From the NCBI RefSeq assembly GCF_002775205.1, contig NC_036458.1, positions 2,572,560 through 2,636,559 of the forward strand: a stretch of 64,000 nt of DNA. Direction: 5' to 3'. Positions within the stretch are counted from its first letter, which is position 1; every line of letters starts with the position of its first letter. Positions 1 to 12,949 of the stretch are shown here, one piece after another. A program made the position numbers and the translations under genes. The DNA comes from Xiphophorus maculatus. Lineage: Eukaryota; Chordata; Actinopteri; Cyprinodontiformes; Poeciliidae. The notes beneath the pieces are model-generated. The model saw only the letters and a list, made by a program, of their open reading frames with translations, ran no database searches and was not told where the DNA came from.

Positions 1-1280
1 CTGCTTAATTACTAATGAGAATAATGACAATAATAATCAGACGGCTCTGCAGCCAGTGTGGCGGAGAGGCAGCGGCACACCGAGGGAGATCTGCCTCCAA
101 GCAAGGCAGCAATTAGGGCAGAAGCTGAGGAGGCAGCTACTGGCAAGGACTTGAGATGAGCTGCAAACACCGACTCAGAGTTGTCCAACACCTCTTCCTC
201 TGCATCATCATCATCAGCTGCTGCTGCTGACAGCACCGCCTTTCATTGTGGGAGTCCTGCATGTGTGGAGATCTGGGGAATCTCGTACGAAAACCCGTTG
301 AAAGCACAACAAAGCTTTCTGAACTGCAGCCGCCTCGGACTGTTTTCAGCCAACTGATGAAATATTTCTGTTACAATTTTATGATCCAGTAGAAATCACA
401 ACAGTACAAAACATATTCTTTCCTAGATGTATACAAATGTGGTTTGAAATTAAAGAAGCAAACTATGAATCAAAGTTATTTTAGTAAACTATAACTAACG
501 AAATAAAAACTGAAATTGAGAAAACATTGTCAATAACTGAAATAAATAAAAGCGGTAATTAATGGAGAAAAACAATAACTAACTGGAACTATATTGTGCT
601 TTTATAAACTAACTAAAACTGAAATTATAGATATAATATTCTCTGTTTTTATGAATCTATTTATTAGCCTTTCAAATTGATGTGAAATTTATATTTTTCC
701 CACACACTCAGTTTACATCAGTGGTCAAAAGTTGGGATAAAATGCCAGAATTAGTTTTTGTTCAACTATAAGTAATTTTTTAATTACTCTGCTGACTATA
801 TTACCCAATCAATACAAACATAATCTCAATAAAATACTTTCACCTTTTAACAACGTACAGAAAACGAGATGCTAACCAATTGTTTCCATACATGCTAGGC
901 TACATGACGGTGCGGCACTGTCTCCATGGTTACCTGTGTACCTTTTCCATAATACAATTTTTTGATTTCTTTGTAATCATACTTACATATAAAGTATATG
1001 AACGTTAATCTTCTTACCTTGCAAAAAGTGTTTGCTGCAAATCCACGTTTACACCGACGGCCGCCAGTCATTATGGTTGACAGCTGCTGTCCATCACCGC
1101 CGCATCTTTCCTCATTTAAAGTTGTAAAATAAAATGACAAGTTTGGTTTTCATTGTTGTCTGTTCATGGAACCAACCCTGCAGCGTCCTATGACTATTTT
1201 AAAAGTGAAATCAACTATTGAAATCACCTAAATATTGAAATTCCGGCTTCACGTCACTGGCGGCTGCCATGTTTAATGAC

Positions 1281-1305
1281 CTTCCTCCTCCTCCTCCTCC
1301 TCCTC
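1281..1305. repeat. (TCC)n microsatellite
   Basis: About eight tandem TCC/CTC units, seen directly. Confidence 0.9.
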
Positions 1306-3023
1306 GATCCAGCCCTCAGTCAGCGCAGCGTCAAACGTGGGGAAACACTCAATTTCTGTAATAGCTTGAAATGGAGTAAATATCACTCACCCCCTGCATT
1401 TGTTACTCATTCAGCCCCGTTATCACTTGCTGCCTAATTTCCTGGTGCTCTGACAAAGGCGGAAGGCGTTTCCATGGAGAGGAAACCCTTGCGGTTTTTC
1501 GTGCTCCTCTCAGCTTGGCGCTCTGTTCATTTCACAGCAATTATCCTGAGTCATTCCACACATTCTGCCACAGAAACTCAAGGGAAGGACCTTTCAGCTA
1601 ATTGCTTTCAAATAGAAATAAAAAAAATAATAATCACACGGCTACTTTGTCAGAATGACTCTTGGTATGCAGCGTTTGGTTGGGGAAATTGATGTGGGAT
1701 TCCTTTTAATGTCCCATTTACAACAGATGACTCTCTATTTTCAGATAAAAACATTTTGGGGTGAAGTCCTGACACTGTAAACCCTCATGCTTTAGCTAAG
1801 TACTTCCTTTAACCTCCACAGGTCTATTTTTGTTTGAGCAGGAGTGGGGCTGTGCTGTGAAATTATGTTTTGAATGGATATAAATGCTGCTATTTATTAC
1901 AGAATTAATATTTAATGTGTGTTTCAGTTGGTTCTGTCGTCACACACTCGCACGCTCATTTATCATCCGGGTTATGTGACTTTTTACTCCAGTCATGAAG
2001 TAAAAATAGAGCTCACAGTAATTAAAAAGGAGCAGAGTGTAGGAACAAACAATCCGTCATGAATTATCCGATATCTTGAGCTCACATGTTGGAGAAACAC
2101 GTATTATTGGAAATGGGAAAAGCTTTAAAAATGTAGAAATATGGCTGCAGGTGGGGAGATTGGGTAATGATGCCCTGGAGCTGCAGAGTCAGAAGTTTTA
2201 CGCAGCAGATAGATGAGCTGCAGACTGTGGAGGTCTTCTCTAAACGCCTTTATAGAGCTGGTATGAGAGTTGGGGACAGCTGCTTAAGAACTATATTTAT
2301 ATATTACTACCAGTAATTTATAAGCAGAGCTGGAACCAAGTCATCATTTTTACAGATGAGTTGCAAGTATTTTCACTTCAGTCTTGAGTTAAGATATGAA
2401 ATTACAAAACATCCTGAACATGTTCGGAGTAATTTGATCAAATAGAAGAGTAGAAAGCGGAGAAAATCAGGTTTCATTAATATAAGAAGCATGCTTACAT
2501 GATAGAAAACAGAAGGTACACTTCAAAATGACCAAATTTTACCAATTATTTTTGTCTAGTTATAAAGGCATATATCTTAGTGTAATGGTGGAAAAACAAC
2601 TTACCGTAACAGGTCTATCTGCCATCACTGGTAGCAATGCTAACTACTGTGAGAATGAACGAACATTTGATGTCCACCCAGGCCCGGATTTTAGGATGGG
2701 CTTGTCGGGGTTCCAGCCTGGGACCCCGGCGCTTCGGGGCCCCGAAAGGTGCTTTGTGTTTTTGTGAATGAATAAGGTCAGAATGCCTTAATTTTATCAA
2801 TGGCTAAGAGGATTTTGGCGGTTTTTGTTGAAAAAATGTCTGATTTGTTCTGGCAAACGTCCATCATGAATGCTTGATTATTATTGGTCCAAGTTGGACA
2901 TTTTGGGGCGGAGCATCAGGGAGGGATTTCTCACGATGGCGGACAACAGAAATCTGAAAATTAAGTTTCACAATTATTCCTGTTTGATTTTTTTGTTGTT
3001 TGTTTTGATCAAAATTATTTATT

Positions 3024-3130
3024 TGGTGTCAAACTTTTTTTCAGTTTCAAAATTATTTTTCAGTTTCACATTTTTTTGTAAAAACATTTTCAGTTTCAGA
3101 TTTTTCTAGATCAATTTTTTCAGTTTCAGA
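3024..3130. repeat. Degenerate TTTTCAGTTTCA tandem block
   Basis: The word TTTCAGTTTCA recurs four times (near 3,040, 3,060, 3,090 and 3,120), separated by T-rich spacers of 20-30 bp. This looks like a short, worn tandem repeat. Confidence 0.6.
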
Positions 3131-4579
3131 ATGTTTTTTTTTTTTTCTTCAGTAAAATTTTTTATTTTTCTTTTGAACAAACTTCATGTCCCCACTTTAT
3201 CTCCTTGCCTTTCTCAACAATCGAAAGTGTCACCGGGTCTGTAATCTGTTGGGAATTACAGGTGGGCCTTCTGGTTTATTTCAGCTCCAACAGGAGGCAG
3301 CAGGAACACCTCCCTAATAATATCCTGACGCCTCCCCACTCGCTCTGACTCAGAGATCTTTCCACTCATCCTCTCCAGAAGAGGCCTTCCTCTCCTGGAG
3401 AGGAACATCAGCTGCCTCTTCTCACCTCCCACCACCATCAGCCTCTCTGCTGCAGCGCGGTGTTGTAGTTAAAAATCCAGACCTGCTGCTCTGAACCTGA
3501 TTTAGCATCAAATTTAGCCTCTTACAAAACGCTGGTGCTGTTCCTGCATACATGACCAGATAAATAAATATTAGAGAAATGCAGAGAAGACTTGAATGAT
3601 TTATTGCATTTTGACCTAATTACTTTGAAGTGACAGATAATTGTGCAGGGACTGAAAAAGCATAAAAAATAGAAGAGGTTTTATCAACTGTTCGCATTCA
3701 GCAGCTGTTTGAATGTTAGTACTACGGAGGAAGATTAGTGCCATTGAGAAGAAAGAATATTGTTTTTCTCAGAATTTCTACTTTAATCTCAGAATTCAGA
3801 CTTTTTTTTAATAGAAGATGAAACAAATTGCTTTCTTTTTTATGATAGTAACGATTTCTGGCAATGTAAATACTTTTGATCAATTTTAGAAATAACATAC
3901 ATCAGCCTTTCAGATTTTTGTATGCCAACTTAAATTTTAATAGATTAAGACATATTTGCTTTAATGACAAATGTTAGATGCTGATGTAATAATTTAGGTC
4001 AAAGGTCAAATGGATTCTTAACGTATTGCAAGACTTGACTTGGACAGAAAGAAAATGTCATGAACATCACTGATAGATAAAAAACTTAATTATTTACTAT
4101 TTATCTAACTTGTACTCACAGATGTTGAAGTGAATAAACACACAAACATGTTTAAGATCCAATATAGTTTAATTTATCGTGATAAATGCTCCATGTTTTC
4201 ACGTTTTGAGGATCCAAAACCTCCTTGTCATCATCCTTCTGGAAAATGTTCTCTCACTGTGAATCAGCTTGAAAAGACAGGAGGGTTTATCACAGCTGGG
4301 ACTCTATAATGAAAGATAAAAGTCCGGCACTCACTGATCTGTTGGCAAGTGCTCTTTTGTGTGAACATCCATTAAACAGGACTTTCCTCTTGAATCGTGT
4401 CACAAATGTGGGAGAAAAGATGAACGCGATGTACCTTCAGACAGTTTAATCTGCCTTGTATCTCGCTGTTTGTTTCTGTGAACATAGTTTTCACATGTTT
4501 CATTCAGACTCCTGCATCCTCTTCTGAGCTTCACCGTAAAATGTTGGTATCTGGAGGGGAAAAACTGTTATAATCAAAA

Positions 4580-4910
4580 ATATACACAACTGAGCTTCAT
4601 GCAAAAGGGTAGTATTTAGTTTTACTTTATCAATACTGTTATTTCCTTAAAAATGCTTGGATTTTTGTGCATTGGGTTGCTAGGTAACCGGTGGAACTCT
4701 GCTGGGGTTGCTAGGTAACGGGCTGGGCTCTTTGGTTGCTTGGTAACCACAGCAGTGCCCGTGGAACATGACTCAACATTCGGGAGGTTTTTGAAATTGC
4801 TGGTTTTTACAATAAAACATGAACTACAACTTTTTTTTAGAAGTTTTTAGAAACAACAGAAAATCTAATGGAAGTTTAAAGTGTATATTTTGCAGAAAAG
4901 ATCCCCTTTA
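4580..4910. repeat. Dispersed repeat with three X-box-like palindromes
   Basis: This belongs to the same family as 17,590-17,975 and 44,070-44,500. Shared signs are the GTTGCTAGGTAAC-type word, the TTTTTAGAAACA word and the trailing AATGGAAGT. Here the X-box-like word is amplified: GTTGCTAGGTAAC at 4,676-4,688 and 4,707-4,719, and GTTGCTTGGTAAC at 4,735-4,747. The word resembles the RFX transcription-factor site (known consensus GTTGCCATGGTAAC), but here it sits inside a repeat, so regulatory use is only a possibility. Confidence 0.6.
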
Positions 4911-5925
4911 AGGTATATTTGACACCCCTGGGTTATAAACACTAACTGGAAATAAGTAGAAAAGCAGTTGACACCTTAAAGACACAAAAAAAGCCTCAGA
5001 AATCCTGTAGATGTTCTTGTTAGACTACACATGACAAAATCTTGCAAATAAATGAGTACCAGATCACAACTTTGAAACACTTTTGGGCCACAGTTTATTT
5101 CTAGAAGCATAAAACTTTTGTCCAAGAGACATTTCCTGAACTTCAACCAAAACCTTCTACTAATACTGTTATCTTTGACATGATTGGAAAATATAAACAC
5201 AAAAACAAACAGAAAATGAACCAAGTCTGAAATTTAACAAAGTAGGAAAAACTTTAAAAGCATTTGAAAACTTTCCGTATCCATGGTGAACTCCAGACTT
5301 TTCCTGAGATGCCATTAATCCAAGCATGACACTGTCCTCATCATTTAAAGCTTTTTCTCTTCTCTAAGTGAAACATGAAACGTGAGAATGCTTAAAAGGC
5401 ATCGTTTGTGTATTGTGTTTATCAGTCACAGACCCACACTCTCTCCTGACAGCTTCTTGAAGCAGTGAGACTCATTTTCTCTGACAGTTAGCATTTTTCA
5501 GACTGCCTTTTCTGAGCTCATCATCTGTGACTGCTCATCATCTGTAACTGTGACAGCCGTAATTCCTGGCTGTTTGGCAGACTTTCTCGCCACTTCGGTT
5601 CTGCAGTAAAAGATGGTGCTTCCTCCCCTGGCACGAGGACGCGAACCTGCAGAGACTCCTGCAGCTTAAAGTGGGCAAAAACACTACTTTCACTAACTCC
5701 GAGTCCACAGCACTTTCTGTTGGAAAAGTTGAAACTGTACAAAAACAGTTCAGACCAACCTCTTCACTGAGAGTAAAAGGTAGCAATGATGTCCTGTAAA
5801 AATTATGCAATATAGTAAAAAACAAGGCACATTTTAGCAATAAGACAATTCAGCATGTTAAAAACATAAAATATCAGTGAAACAAGTTAAATTACAGACA
5901 AAACGTGATGATGTTCCAGTTATTA

Positions 5926-6112
5926 TTAACCAAAAGCAGCTCTGAACTGCTGCGTTATTAGCTTTGATTTAAAGAAACTCAGTGTTTCCCCTGTTTTCTG
6001 GAAGTTTGTTCCAGATTCATGGTGCACAGAAGCTGAAAGCTGCTTCCCCATGTTTGGTTCTGGTTCTGGGGATGCAGAACCAGAAGACCTGAGAGGTCTG
6101 GAAGGTTGATAC
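5926..6112 (+). repeat. Dispersed repeat of a family common in fish genomes
   Basis: The text around 'GTTCCAGATTCATGGTGC' and 'GACCTGAGAGGTCTGGAAGG' matches, from memory, a transcribed-looking repeat that is abundant in teleost genomes. No coding capacity is visible. The assignment rests on recollection of the motif, not on a search. Confidence 0.45.
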
Positions 6113-6119
6113 AACAGCA

Positions 6120-6410
6120 GCAGATTTTTAAAGCTACAGTTTGTAACTTTTGTAAAAGTAAATATGTATTTTTTACATATATGTTTAAATTAATATGTCA
6201 GATAATGTGGAAAAATGTAGCTCCTCCACTTTTTCCCAGTGTTAACTGTAGTAATAAACCACTCAGTCAGAAGCAACCAATCAGAGCCAGGAGGAGGGTC
6301 TCAGCGCTGTCAATCACTCACATGCTCACCCACTCCCCCTTGCTGTTTGCTAAGCTGCAGCTGGTTCACCATAACATAGTTTGCTATGAATGCTAAAGGT
6401 AGTTATGGTT
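6120..6410 (+). repeat. Dispersed repeat, copy 1 of a two-copy family
   Basis: It shares the core AACCAATCAGAG(C/T)CAGGAGGAGGGT, then GCGCTG.CAATCA, TTCACCA and ATGAATGCT, in the same order and spacing as 41,205-41,420 on the same strand. AACCAATCAG is a CCAAT-box-like word. No reading frame is conserved between the copies, so this is a non-coding interspersed element. Confidence 0.7.
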
Positions 6411-6699
6411 TGTCTGTTTCGTTTGGTCTTTTTCTTGTTAAAAACTTTTCCATTTCTTGCTTGCAACGCTAGCTTGAGGATGAGAATCAAAAATAACATT
6501 TAGATAAATTATTTTAATTTATACTTTATTTTTAAAAATGATTTAATAACAAAAAACAAAAATTACGATGAATATTTTAAGATCTAAAAATGTGTGGGAT
6601 TTAATTTTTTCAATATTTGAAACTTTTTGAGTCCCTCACATCGCCCCGTTGTGGCCCTTACTGTAAAAATCCCTGAATTAGCCCATCACCGTCTCCTCA

Positions 6700-7300
6700 G
6701 GTACATTAGTTACCTGAAAGACTGACAATCTGCTGCAGAACAATAAAAGAAACCCAACCGAGGAGCTGCTTTGTTATTCCGCGGCTCTACAGACTCCGTT
6801 TTATCTCAAGTGAAACAGCCACAATGTGTTTAATCTCCGGTTTAAATGCACTTTAAGAAATGATGGAAAGTAAAGCACAGGGACGGAAATGTCACTGATG
6901 AACACCTTTTTTTAGGCTTTGTGCAAAACATAAAGGCTGAGCGAAACTGTTAATGAATTGTCCTCAGAGTGGAAGATCAGAGCAGCCAAACGAATTTCAT
7001 ATCACACCTAAAGACCTGGCATTTAATTAAAGTGGCCTGAAAAATGGCTGCTTGGTTGGCTGACAACAGTTTCTCTTGAAGCAAATTAAAGAAATCAATT
7101 ACTGCCGTGTGAAAGTGTAATGCCAGCGCACCGGAGCCCCACAGCGCCACAGTGAGACACCAGGCCAACGAGAACCAGGAGGAGGAGGAGGAGGTGCCAC
7201 ATGTTACGGGCTCGGCTGCAGAGTTTATCACGTCAACCTGTTACCGAGCCCGAACGGGCCCACGCACTGGAACCGAGCCCCAAATCAGCCGGGCTGCCTC
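6700..7300. promoter_or_regulatory. Unique block, candidate conserved non-coding element
   Basis: This is a GC-balanced, low-repeat stretch with clustered homeodomain-like TAATTA/TTTAATTAAA words (near 7,020-7,050) and E-box-like sites. It stands out from the worn AT-rich sequence on both sides. No exon or domain is visible. Calling it regulatory is inference from composition alone. Confidence 0.25.
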
Positions 7301-7490
7301 CACAAGGCCAAGCCTCCTCCACTCCTTCACTCCTTCTTACTCATCCTCTCACCTGCTCTGTGGCTCACAGAGAGTCACAGCAAACACATATGCTGCGCAG
7401 GTCCAGCATGTTCAAGATTAATAATAGCCGTCAGATTCCCTCATACATAAACACTGCCCACCACAAATATGTAAGGACACTTCAAGCTGG

Positions 7491-7511
7491 GTTGTTGTTG
7501 TTGTTGTTGTG
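7491..7511. repeat. (GTT)n microsatellite
   Basis: Seven tandem GTT/TTG units, seen directly. Confidence 0.9.
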
Positions 7512-7519
7512 GTAAAGTT

Positions 7520-9460
7520 TGGAGACGTGTGATCAGCCATGAGAGAAAGTTTTCCTGCAGATTTTTACCAAAATCTGGTGAGCAGGAATCAGAGTTAATC
7601 TGGAAGAAGCACCAGAGGAGGCACAGCCAGCACAAACTGACCTGCAACCTGTCCAGAACTTAAAGGTGAATTTTCCTCAAACTTGTTGGAAATTAGCTGG
7701 TGCTTTTATGGAAGTTACCAATAATGGTGGAAATAGTACTCAAATACAGAATTTAAAAAGGACATACGCAAAATCCACTTTTTTACCCCCTTAATTAATT
7801 TTTTTGTGTACTTTGTACAAATATTAATCGGAAAATAAAGCCTCGCATCGTCGAACTGAACAGCTGAAAACATTTTTCTCTGCAGGGTCTTTTGTCTAAA
7901 GTTCATGAATCAAACCCAACTTGAACTCTGAACTGAATACAAACCCCTGCAGAACATTACATAACACCGTCTTTAATTTACTTGGAGAAAACTTCAGCTC
8001 TATTTTTTGTTTTTGTTTAATGAACAAGCTTTTAGTGTACAAGATAAAGGAAGAATGTTTGGGTTAATTTGCATTTTATTGTGCGGCAGCTTGTTGAAGC
8101 AGCTGGCTTTGACAGCCTCTTTGTTTCTTGATGCCTCAGCTACTTTTGTCTGCAGCCCATTTAATTTTCGGACCCCTAATTAAGAACAATTAAATACATT
8201 TTATAAGTTTCAAAGGCTTTTATCAGAAAATACATCAAATTTCTATGAAGATTCAGCATTCTTCATAATTTCTGTTGTTTTTTCTGGTCATGTTAGAGAC
8301 AAAAACCTATCTAGGAATTGATTAATCGTAAATTGGAGTGTGCAAACTGAAACAACACTCAGAGCAATAATTAATCCAAAACTATTAAAATATATACAAT
8401 TCTTTGCATTCAAGATAAAAAAAACAAACCAAACAAAAACATTTGTCTATACATATGTTTTACCCAAAACTCAACTTTTTAAATTAGTTAATACAAAATA
8501 TATTCAAATATCAGCCTAGGTCTGTTTTGATGTTAAATTTAGCAGGAGGAACTTTTTAAATCCATCAGTATGAAGACGTTTGTCCTCTCAGATGCTGCAA
8601 AGTTTTTCTTTCAGCCGCTGTTTCGATGCTGCAGCTTTTCTCTGAATCACAAGAAAACAATGATTTCATCACATCGTCTCATTGTTTGTACCAACCAGTC
8701 GGCTGAAGAGCTTGATGGAGTGATTTCAGCTGCAATCTCCCGCAGGTTCACCTGAGATGATGACATTTCCTCTCTGACACGAAGCTGGCAGATTATTTCG
8801 GGGCCAAAATGCAGACAGAATACAAACTGAAGCTTGAAAACAAGATTCGTGCCACTTGCTCCATTTACGTGTCGACAGCAGAAAATTGATTAAATCAGTG
8901 AATGTTAAGCATTTTGAACTTTATGAATCCAGTAACTCTGGTTCACTGGTACCACTGTATCAGGGGTGTCCAAAGTGTGGCACGGGGGCCATTTTTTGCC
9001 CGTGGGCTGATTCTCTGAGGATCTCCAAGCCTTTTGTCATTTCTCTTTAATTCTGACATAAACAGACTACATCTATACAGCAACTTTTACTCAAAAGCAA
9101 GCCTTCCTGCACCTAAATTTGTTTTTAATTCATTTATTAAACTTTACTAAACTGATCAAGGTATTTTAAAATAAAGAGTCATCCAAACCCTGGTCCTGCT
9201 GATGAGAATGGATAAATTATTTTGATTTCAAGCCCTATAGATTTGCAAACAAGATGCTTTTCTTTTATTAAAGTAAATGTCTAAAACCCCTTTTTAACTT
9301 TTGGATCTAAAATAATTTAAGCATCTCTTTCCTACAATAATCATGACTCTTTTTTTATGTTAGGGGTAAAAAAAACAACAACATATCTTTTAACAATTTT
9401 AGTTTAAAAAAACTAAAATTGACCCACAAATTTTTTTATTTTGATGCTCTTGGAATTATC
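7520..9460. other. Gene-free intergenic stretch
   Basis: Only short chance frames are present and no repeat is recognisable with confidence. AT-rich text alternates with mixed-composition text (8,540-8,880). Confidence 0.55.
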
Positions 9461-9462
9461 TA

Positions 9463-9821
9463 CACTGCAAAAACACAAAATCTTACCAAGTATTTTTTCT
9501 GAGTTTCTTGTTCAAATATCTTAGTACACTTGAAATAAGACAAAATTTACTTACAAGTAATTTTTAAGCAAGATATACAAGTTTATTTTAAGTAAGTTAT
9601 TGCTTAGTATTGATATTAAAAAGGTACAAGTCTATTTTGTTCAATTACCAGACATTTTTCTCACTTTACAGGTGGAAGAATCTGCCAATGAATTTAGTAC
9701 GTTTTCAAAATTATTTAAAAAGTTACTTGTAAGTTAGTTTTGTCTTATTTCAAGTGTAGTAAGATATTTGCACTAAAAACTAGTCAGAAATACTTGGTAG
9801 GATTTTGTGTTTTGTGCAGTG
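9463..9821. mobile_element. Palindromic MITE-like element, family A copy 1
   Basis: Left end CACTGCAAAAACACAAAATC and right end GATTTTGTGTTTTGTGCAGTG are inverted copies, and the symmetry continues inward for about 130 bp. Matching words include ACTTGAAATAAGACAAAA on the left against TTTTGTCTTATTTCAAGTGT on the right. There is no coding capacity. The whole element can fold as one long hairpin. The arms differ at many sites, so this copy is old. Confidence 0.85.
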
Positions 9822-9824
9822 TTG

Positions 9825-10740
9825 TGACCCATTATGGCCACAGAAAGCTTTATTTAATAACAAGTTTCAGACCTGAAGAGTCTGAATCATCTGGATTCCT
9901 CACATAATGCTATCAGAGATCACTTTTCTTTGTAAAGCAAACTAATCTTCTTCATACAGAGAAAAATATTTCAATAGTGTTGGCATTTACTGTATGTCCG
10001 TCTGATTGGTCTAGAGAGTCAGGATAACGAGAAGCAGGGAGGTAAAAGTACATCGCAGCCATTTACCAACATTAGTTTTAGTTGATCATTGACCAGAATC
10101 TGATTATTTTCCAGTAACTCCAGGTCAAACTGAAGACGCAGCTCCACTGAACAGATAATAATTACATGCTACAGCTGCAGCCTGTTGAAGGAAAAGCTGC
10201 TATAATATTTGTTGTCACTTTCCTGCCGCTCACTTTTAATAATGTATGTTGTGTGTGCTGCGCGGTGCACTTCAGGTGGAAACGGCTGCAGCCTCTCTAT
10301 ATGTTAATCTCACTGTTATCAAATCAATGTCAGCGCACATTACAGCAGCCGTATTCACTGTGAGGCTTTGTTCAGCCACAGACAGACGCTCAAGGTCAGC
10401 GTTGGTTTGACGTAGCGCTGACACGGCCGTTCATGTTCGCCGTGTAAACCAGCAGCGACTTGAATGACAGGGATGGTTTTTATTTAAAGGATGGGGAATC
10501 TTCGGCTCTCTGCTGTCATCACGTGTTTACAGTATGTAGGAACAGGGCTGACACCGGGACCATGCTGGGATGGCTGCAGCTATGAATGTGTGACAGACGA
10601 GAAGAGTGTGGTCCCTATGGCAACATGGGGTCCGCAGAATCCATCACCTTTTACATTCAGGAATGTCAAACTCATTTTCATCTTGGGCCAAATCAAGATC
10701 ATGAATGTTCTTACAGCTGGAAACTAGAGATCAGGCTGAA
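9825..10740. other. Gene-free intergenic stretch
   Basis: Mixed-composition sequence. The stretch at 10,130-10,480 is GC-balanced and repeat-poor. No coding exon is recognisable. Confidence 0.5.
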
Positions 10741-10751
10741 ATCTGGGTGCA

Positions 10752-11060
10752 GTGATGGACTCTGATCTAAACTTTCAGGGTCACATAAAGACGATCACAA
10801 AGTCGGCCTTCTATCATCTGAAGAATATTTCCAGGATTAGAGGACTAATGTCTCAGTGAGATCTAGAGAAACTCATTCATGCGTTTATCTTTAGTCACAT
10901 TGATTATTGCAACAGGTCTGCCTAAAAAAAATCAACCCTCCAGCTGCAGCTGATCCAGAACGCTGCTGCTGGAGTTCTGACTAAAACCAGGAAGACAGAG
11001 CAGATCTAAACTCTCTACACTGAGAGAATAGACTGCAGTTTATAAATCACTGAACGGCTT
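10752..11060 (+). pseudogene. LINE reverse-transcriptase C-terminal fragment (L2/Maui-like), decayed
   Basis: One frame starting at 10,758 reads through a peptide typical of the C-terminal part of L2/CR1-group LINE polymerases: HIKTITKSAFYHLKNISRIRG, then a stop, then KLIHAFIFSHIDYCN, a second stop, then LQLQLIQNAAAGVLTKTR and a further stop. The motifs FSHIDYCN and LQLIQNAA are hallmarks of that group. At least three in-frame stops and the missing upstream RT and endonuclease domains show a dead, 5'-truncated copy. The exact clade is inference. Confidence 0.8.
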
Positions 11061-11069
11061 GGTTACTGT

Positions 11070-12300
11070 ACAAAAATTAGATAACATAAAAATCTGAAAC
11101 TCAATATCTTACAATGCTAATATTGATACCAATACCAACGTGATATTATTACTGAGATTTTGGATCATCTAATCCATATGAAATCCTCGGTTTCATAGGA
11201 TGCTGCTACTAACTAATCTGCATATCTTTATTTATCCATCTATCTATATGAATACATTTATTTACCCACAGCATCTGGGTAATTATTTATGTTCATATAT
11301 CTATTTCTTTATCATTGTGCTTACTTATCTACTGACTTATAAATTTGTTTGGCAAACAGCTGAAATAAAACCAAACATTTGGTCTTCATGTATTCATTCT
11401 GCTTCTTTGGCTGCAATATTTTCTTATAAACTAGCAAAGAATTTCAAAAATACATCCCAGATTCTCATAAGAGCTACAAACTCAACCCAGTTTCTCCTGC
11501 TTTCCTTATTTCTGAATGCTGCCGGTTTTGACCTCGGTTTCATAAATAAATATATTTTCTTCATACTTCTGCAGCCCGGAGCAGTCAAAGTTTACTGGAG
11601 TAAAACAGCTTCATGATGGAGCTTGATAAAGCAGAGGGAAGCTGCACATTTTATTCATTATCTGAAAGCTCATTTACTTTCACAGCATTGCATTGTTTTC
11701 ATGCCGTCATTTGAAAAATTACTTCTAATTAACCAATATGACAATAATTGTTTCTCCTCTGTTCTTCCCATCTCTCCCCATATGTCCTTGTACTTGCTAA
11801 AGGTGGAGCAGTTGTTACCAATTAGTGTGAGTTAACACCCCAGCCAGATAAAAGGAACAAGAGACCATTGATCCGTGGAAATAATGCAAAAACCCATGAA
11901 GGAGTTTCTAAATTAAGAACCTAAATGCTATTCAAAAAATAATACTAACATCTGATTTAAACACATTATCAACACCTGCCATGAAGTTCTTGATTTTTGG
12001 GTTATGAGTCTTAATACATTTATGGAAATCCAGAAAAAAAATGGAATTCAGTTCTATGGTTAATCTGATTTTACTTCAGCTTTCATGTGACAACAGCACA
12101 AAAGAAACAAGATCTGAATATGGTGGACGATTGTTACATTAAACAGTGGCGTCTGATTTAATGTCAGATCAAGAGAAAAATGTGTTTTTAACTTTTTATC
12201 AAATAAAATGGTAGAAACTGTAAATATTCTACAATAAACATACACAAAAAATATATATTTTAGAAATGCTAACCATGCTAATTGCCAATGTAAGATGCTC
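11070..12300. other. Gene-free AT-rich stretch
   Basis: A 138-codon open frame at 11,200-11,616 (+) is dominated by Ile, Tyr, Phe and Leu in AT-rich DNA, with no domain. I take it as chance. Confidence 0.55.
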
Positions 12301-12309
12301 GTCAGAGTG

Positions 12310-12640
12310 AAATCTGGTGTCAAATGCTCCAGACCGCTCCAAAAGCAGGAAATGGACTACAGCACAGGGCATTCTGGGTAAATACAACCAAAACAAGCCA
12401 GCGCTAGCGGGAGAAACTTTAGTTTTTAGCCAAAGAAGAAAAAAAAATCCTCAACTGCTAAAATCTGATGCCACAACATTTTTGTTTACATTTTGTGAAA
12501 AATGAAGCCATGCTCAGTGTCTTCTTCATGTTGTTTCCTTTAGAGGTTCTTGGTGCAGCGCCACCACAGGTGAGGAGGGGAATTGCTTTTTCAAAGGGTT
12601 TGGTTGGTTTGACTCAGTGAAGTCTGAAAGAGAACAGCAG
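12310..12640 (+). repeat. Dispersed repeat family C, copy 1
   Basis: It shares the words CCGCTCCAAAAGCAG, GGCATTCTGGGTAAATACAA, 'GCTAGCGGGAGAAA', TTGTTTCCTTTAGAGGTTCTTG and GCAGCGCC.CCACAG.TGAGGAG with copies at 18,975-19,590 (+), 39,118-39,430 (-) and 63,046-63,380 (+). The start corresponds to an internal point of the longer copies, so this one is 5'-truncated. A small peptide shadow (RSKSRKWTTAQGILGKYN) recurs but is not a conserved gene. Confidence 0.8.
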
Positions 12641-12654
12641 CAGTTGACAATTTA

Positions 12655-12870
12655 ACAAATGTTGCAGTTTTGAGAAAACACTATTAGAGAACAACTGACC
12701 CAACAGTCATGTGTTTGTGCTGTGGGAGGAAGCACAAACACATGTGCTTCCTCAAACGTGTTCAAATCCACGTTTGAACAGGAAGAACATGCAAACTCCA
12801 TCCTGAAAGACTCCAGCCTGGGATTCAAACCCTCAACCTTCATTCTGCAGTTGAACCAACAGCATCACCA
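12655..12870 (-). repeat. tRNA-derived-type SINE, degraded copy
   Basis: Read on the minus strand, this resembles the element at 55,045-55,235: GGGTTTGAATCCC (B-box-like), GGAGTTTGCATGTTC, then a CTTCC.CCCACAGC stretch. An internal duplication of AAACACATGTGCTTCCTC-like text disrupts it. No complete A box is left. Confidence 0.6.
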
Positions 12871-12908
12871 TTCAGACACATTAATGCTTTATGATAACCA
12901 GAAAAGGT

Positions 12909-12946
12909 TTATTATTATTATAATAATAATTATTATTATTATCATC
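12909..12946. repeat. (ATT)n/(TAA)n microsatellite
   Basis: ATT units switch to TAA and back to ATT, forming a short self-complementary stretch. Confidence 0.9.
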
Positions 12947-12949
12947 AGT

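Larger units (their letters stand above)
1..4575. other. Gene-free, AT-rich intergenic stretch
   Basis: No reading frame here shows a recognisable domain or exon structure; the short open frames are what AT-rich DNA gives by chance. Visible structure is limited to a (TCC)n run near 1,281-1,305, an A-rich stretch of repeated ACTAACT/ACTGAAAT words around 480-640 that looks like decayed dispersed repeat, and a T-rich block near 3,024-3,130. A small GC-richer patch at 1,230-1,340 has a few CpGs but no linked coding frame. Confidence 0.6.

Noticed and set aside
11200..11616. 138-codon open frame (+)
   Set aside because: AT-rich DNA giving an Ile/Tyr/Phe/Leu-rich peptide with no domain, no splice context and no sign of codon bias.
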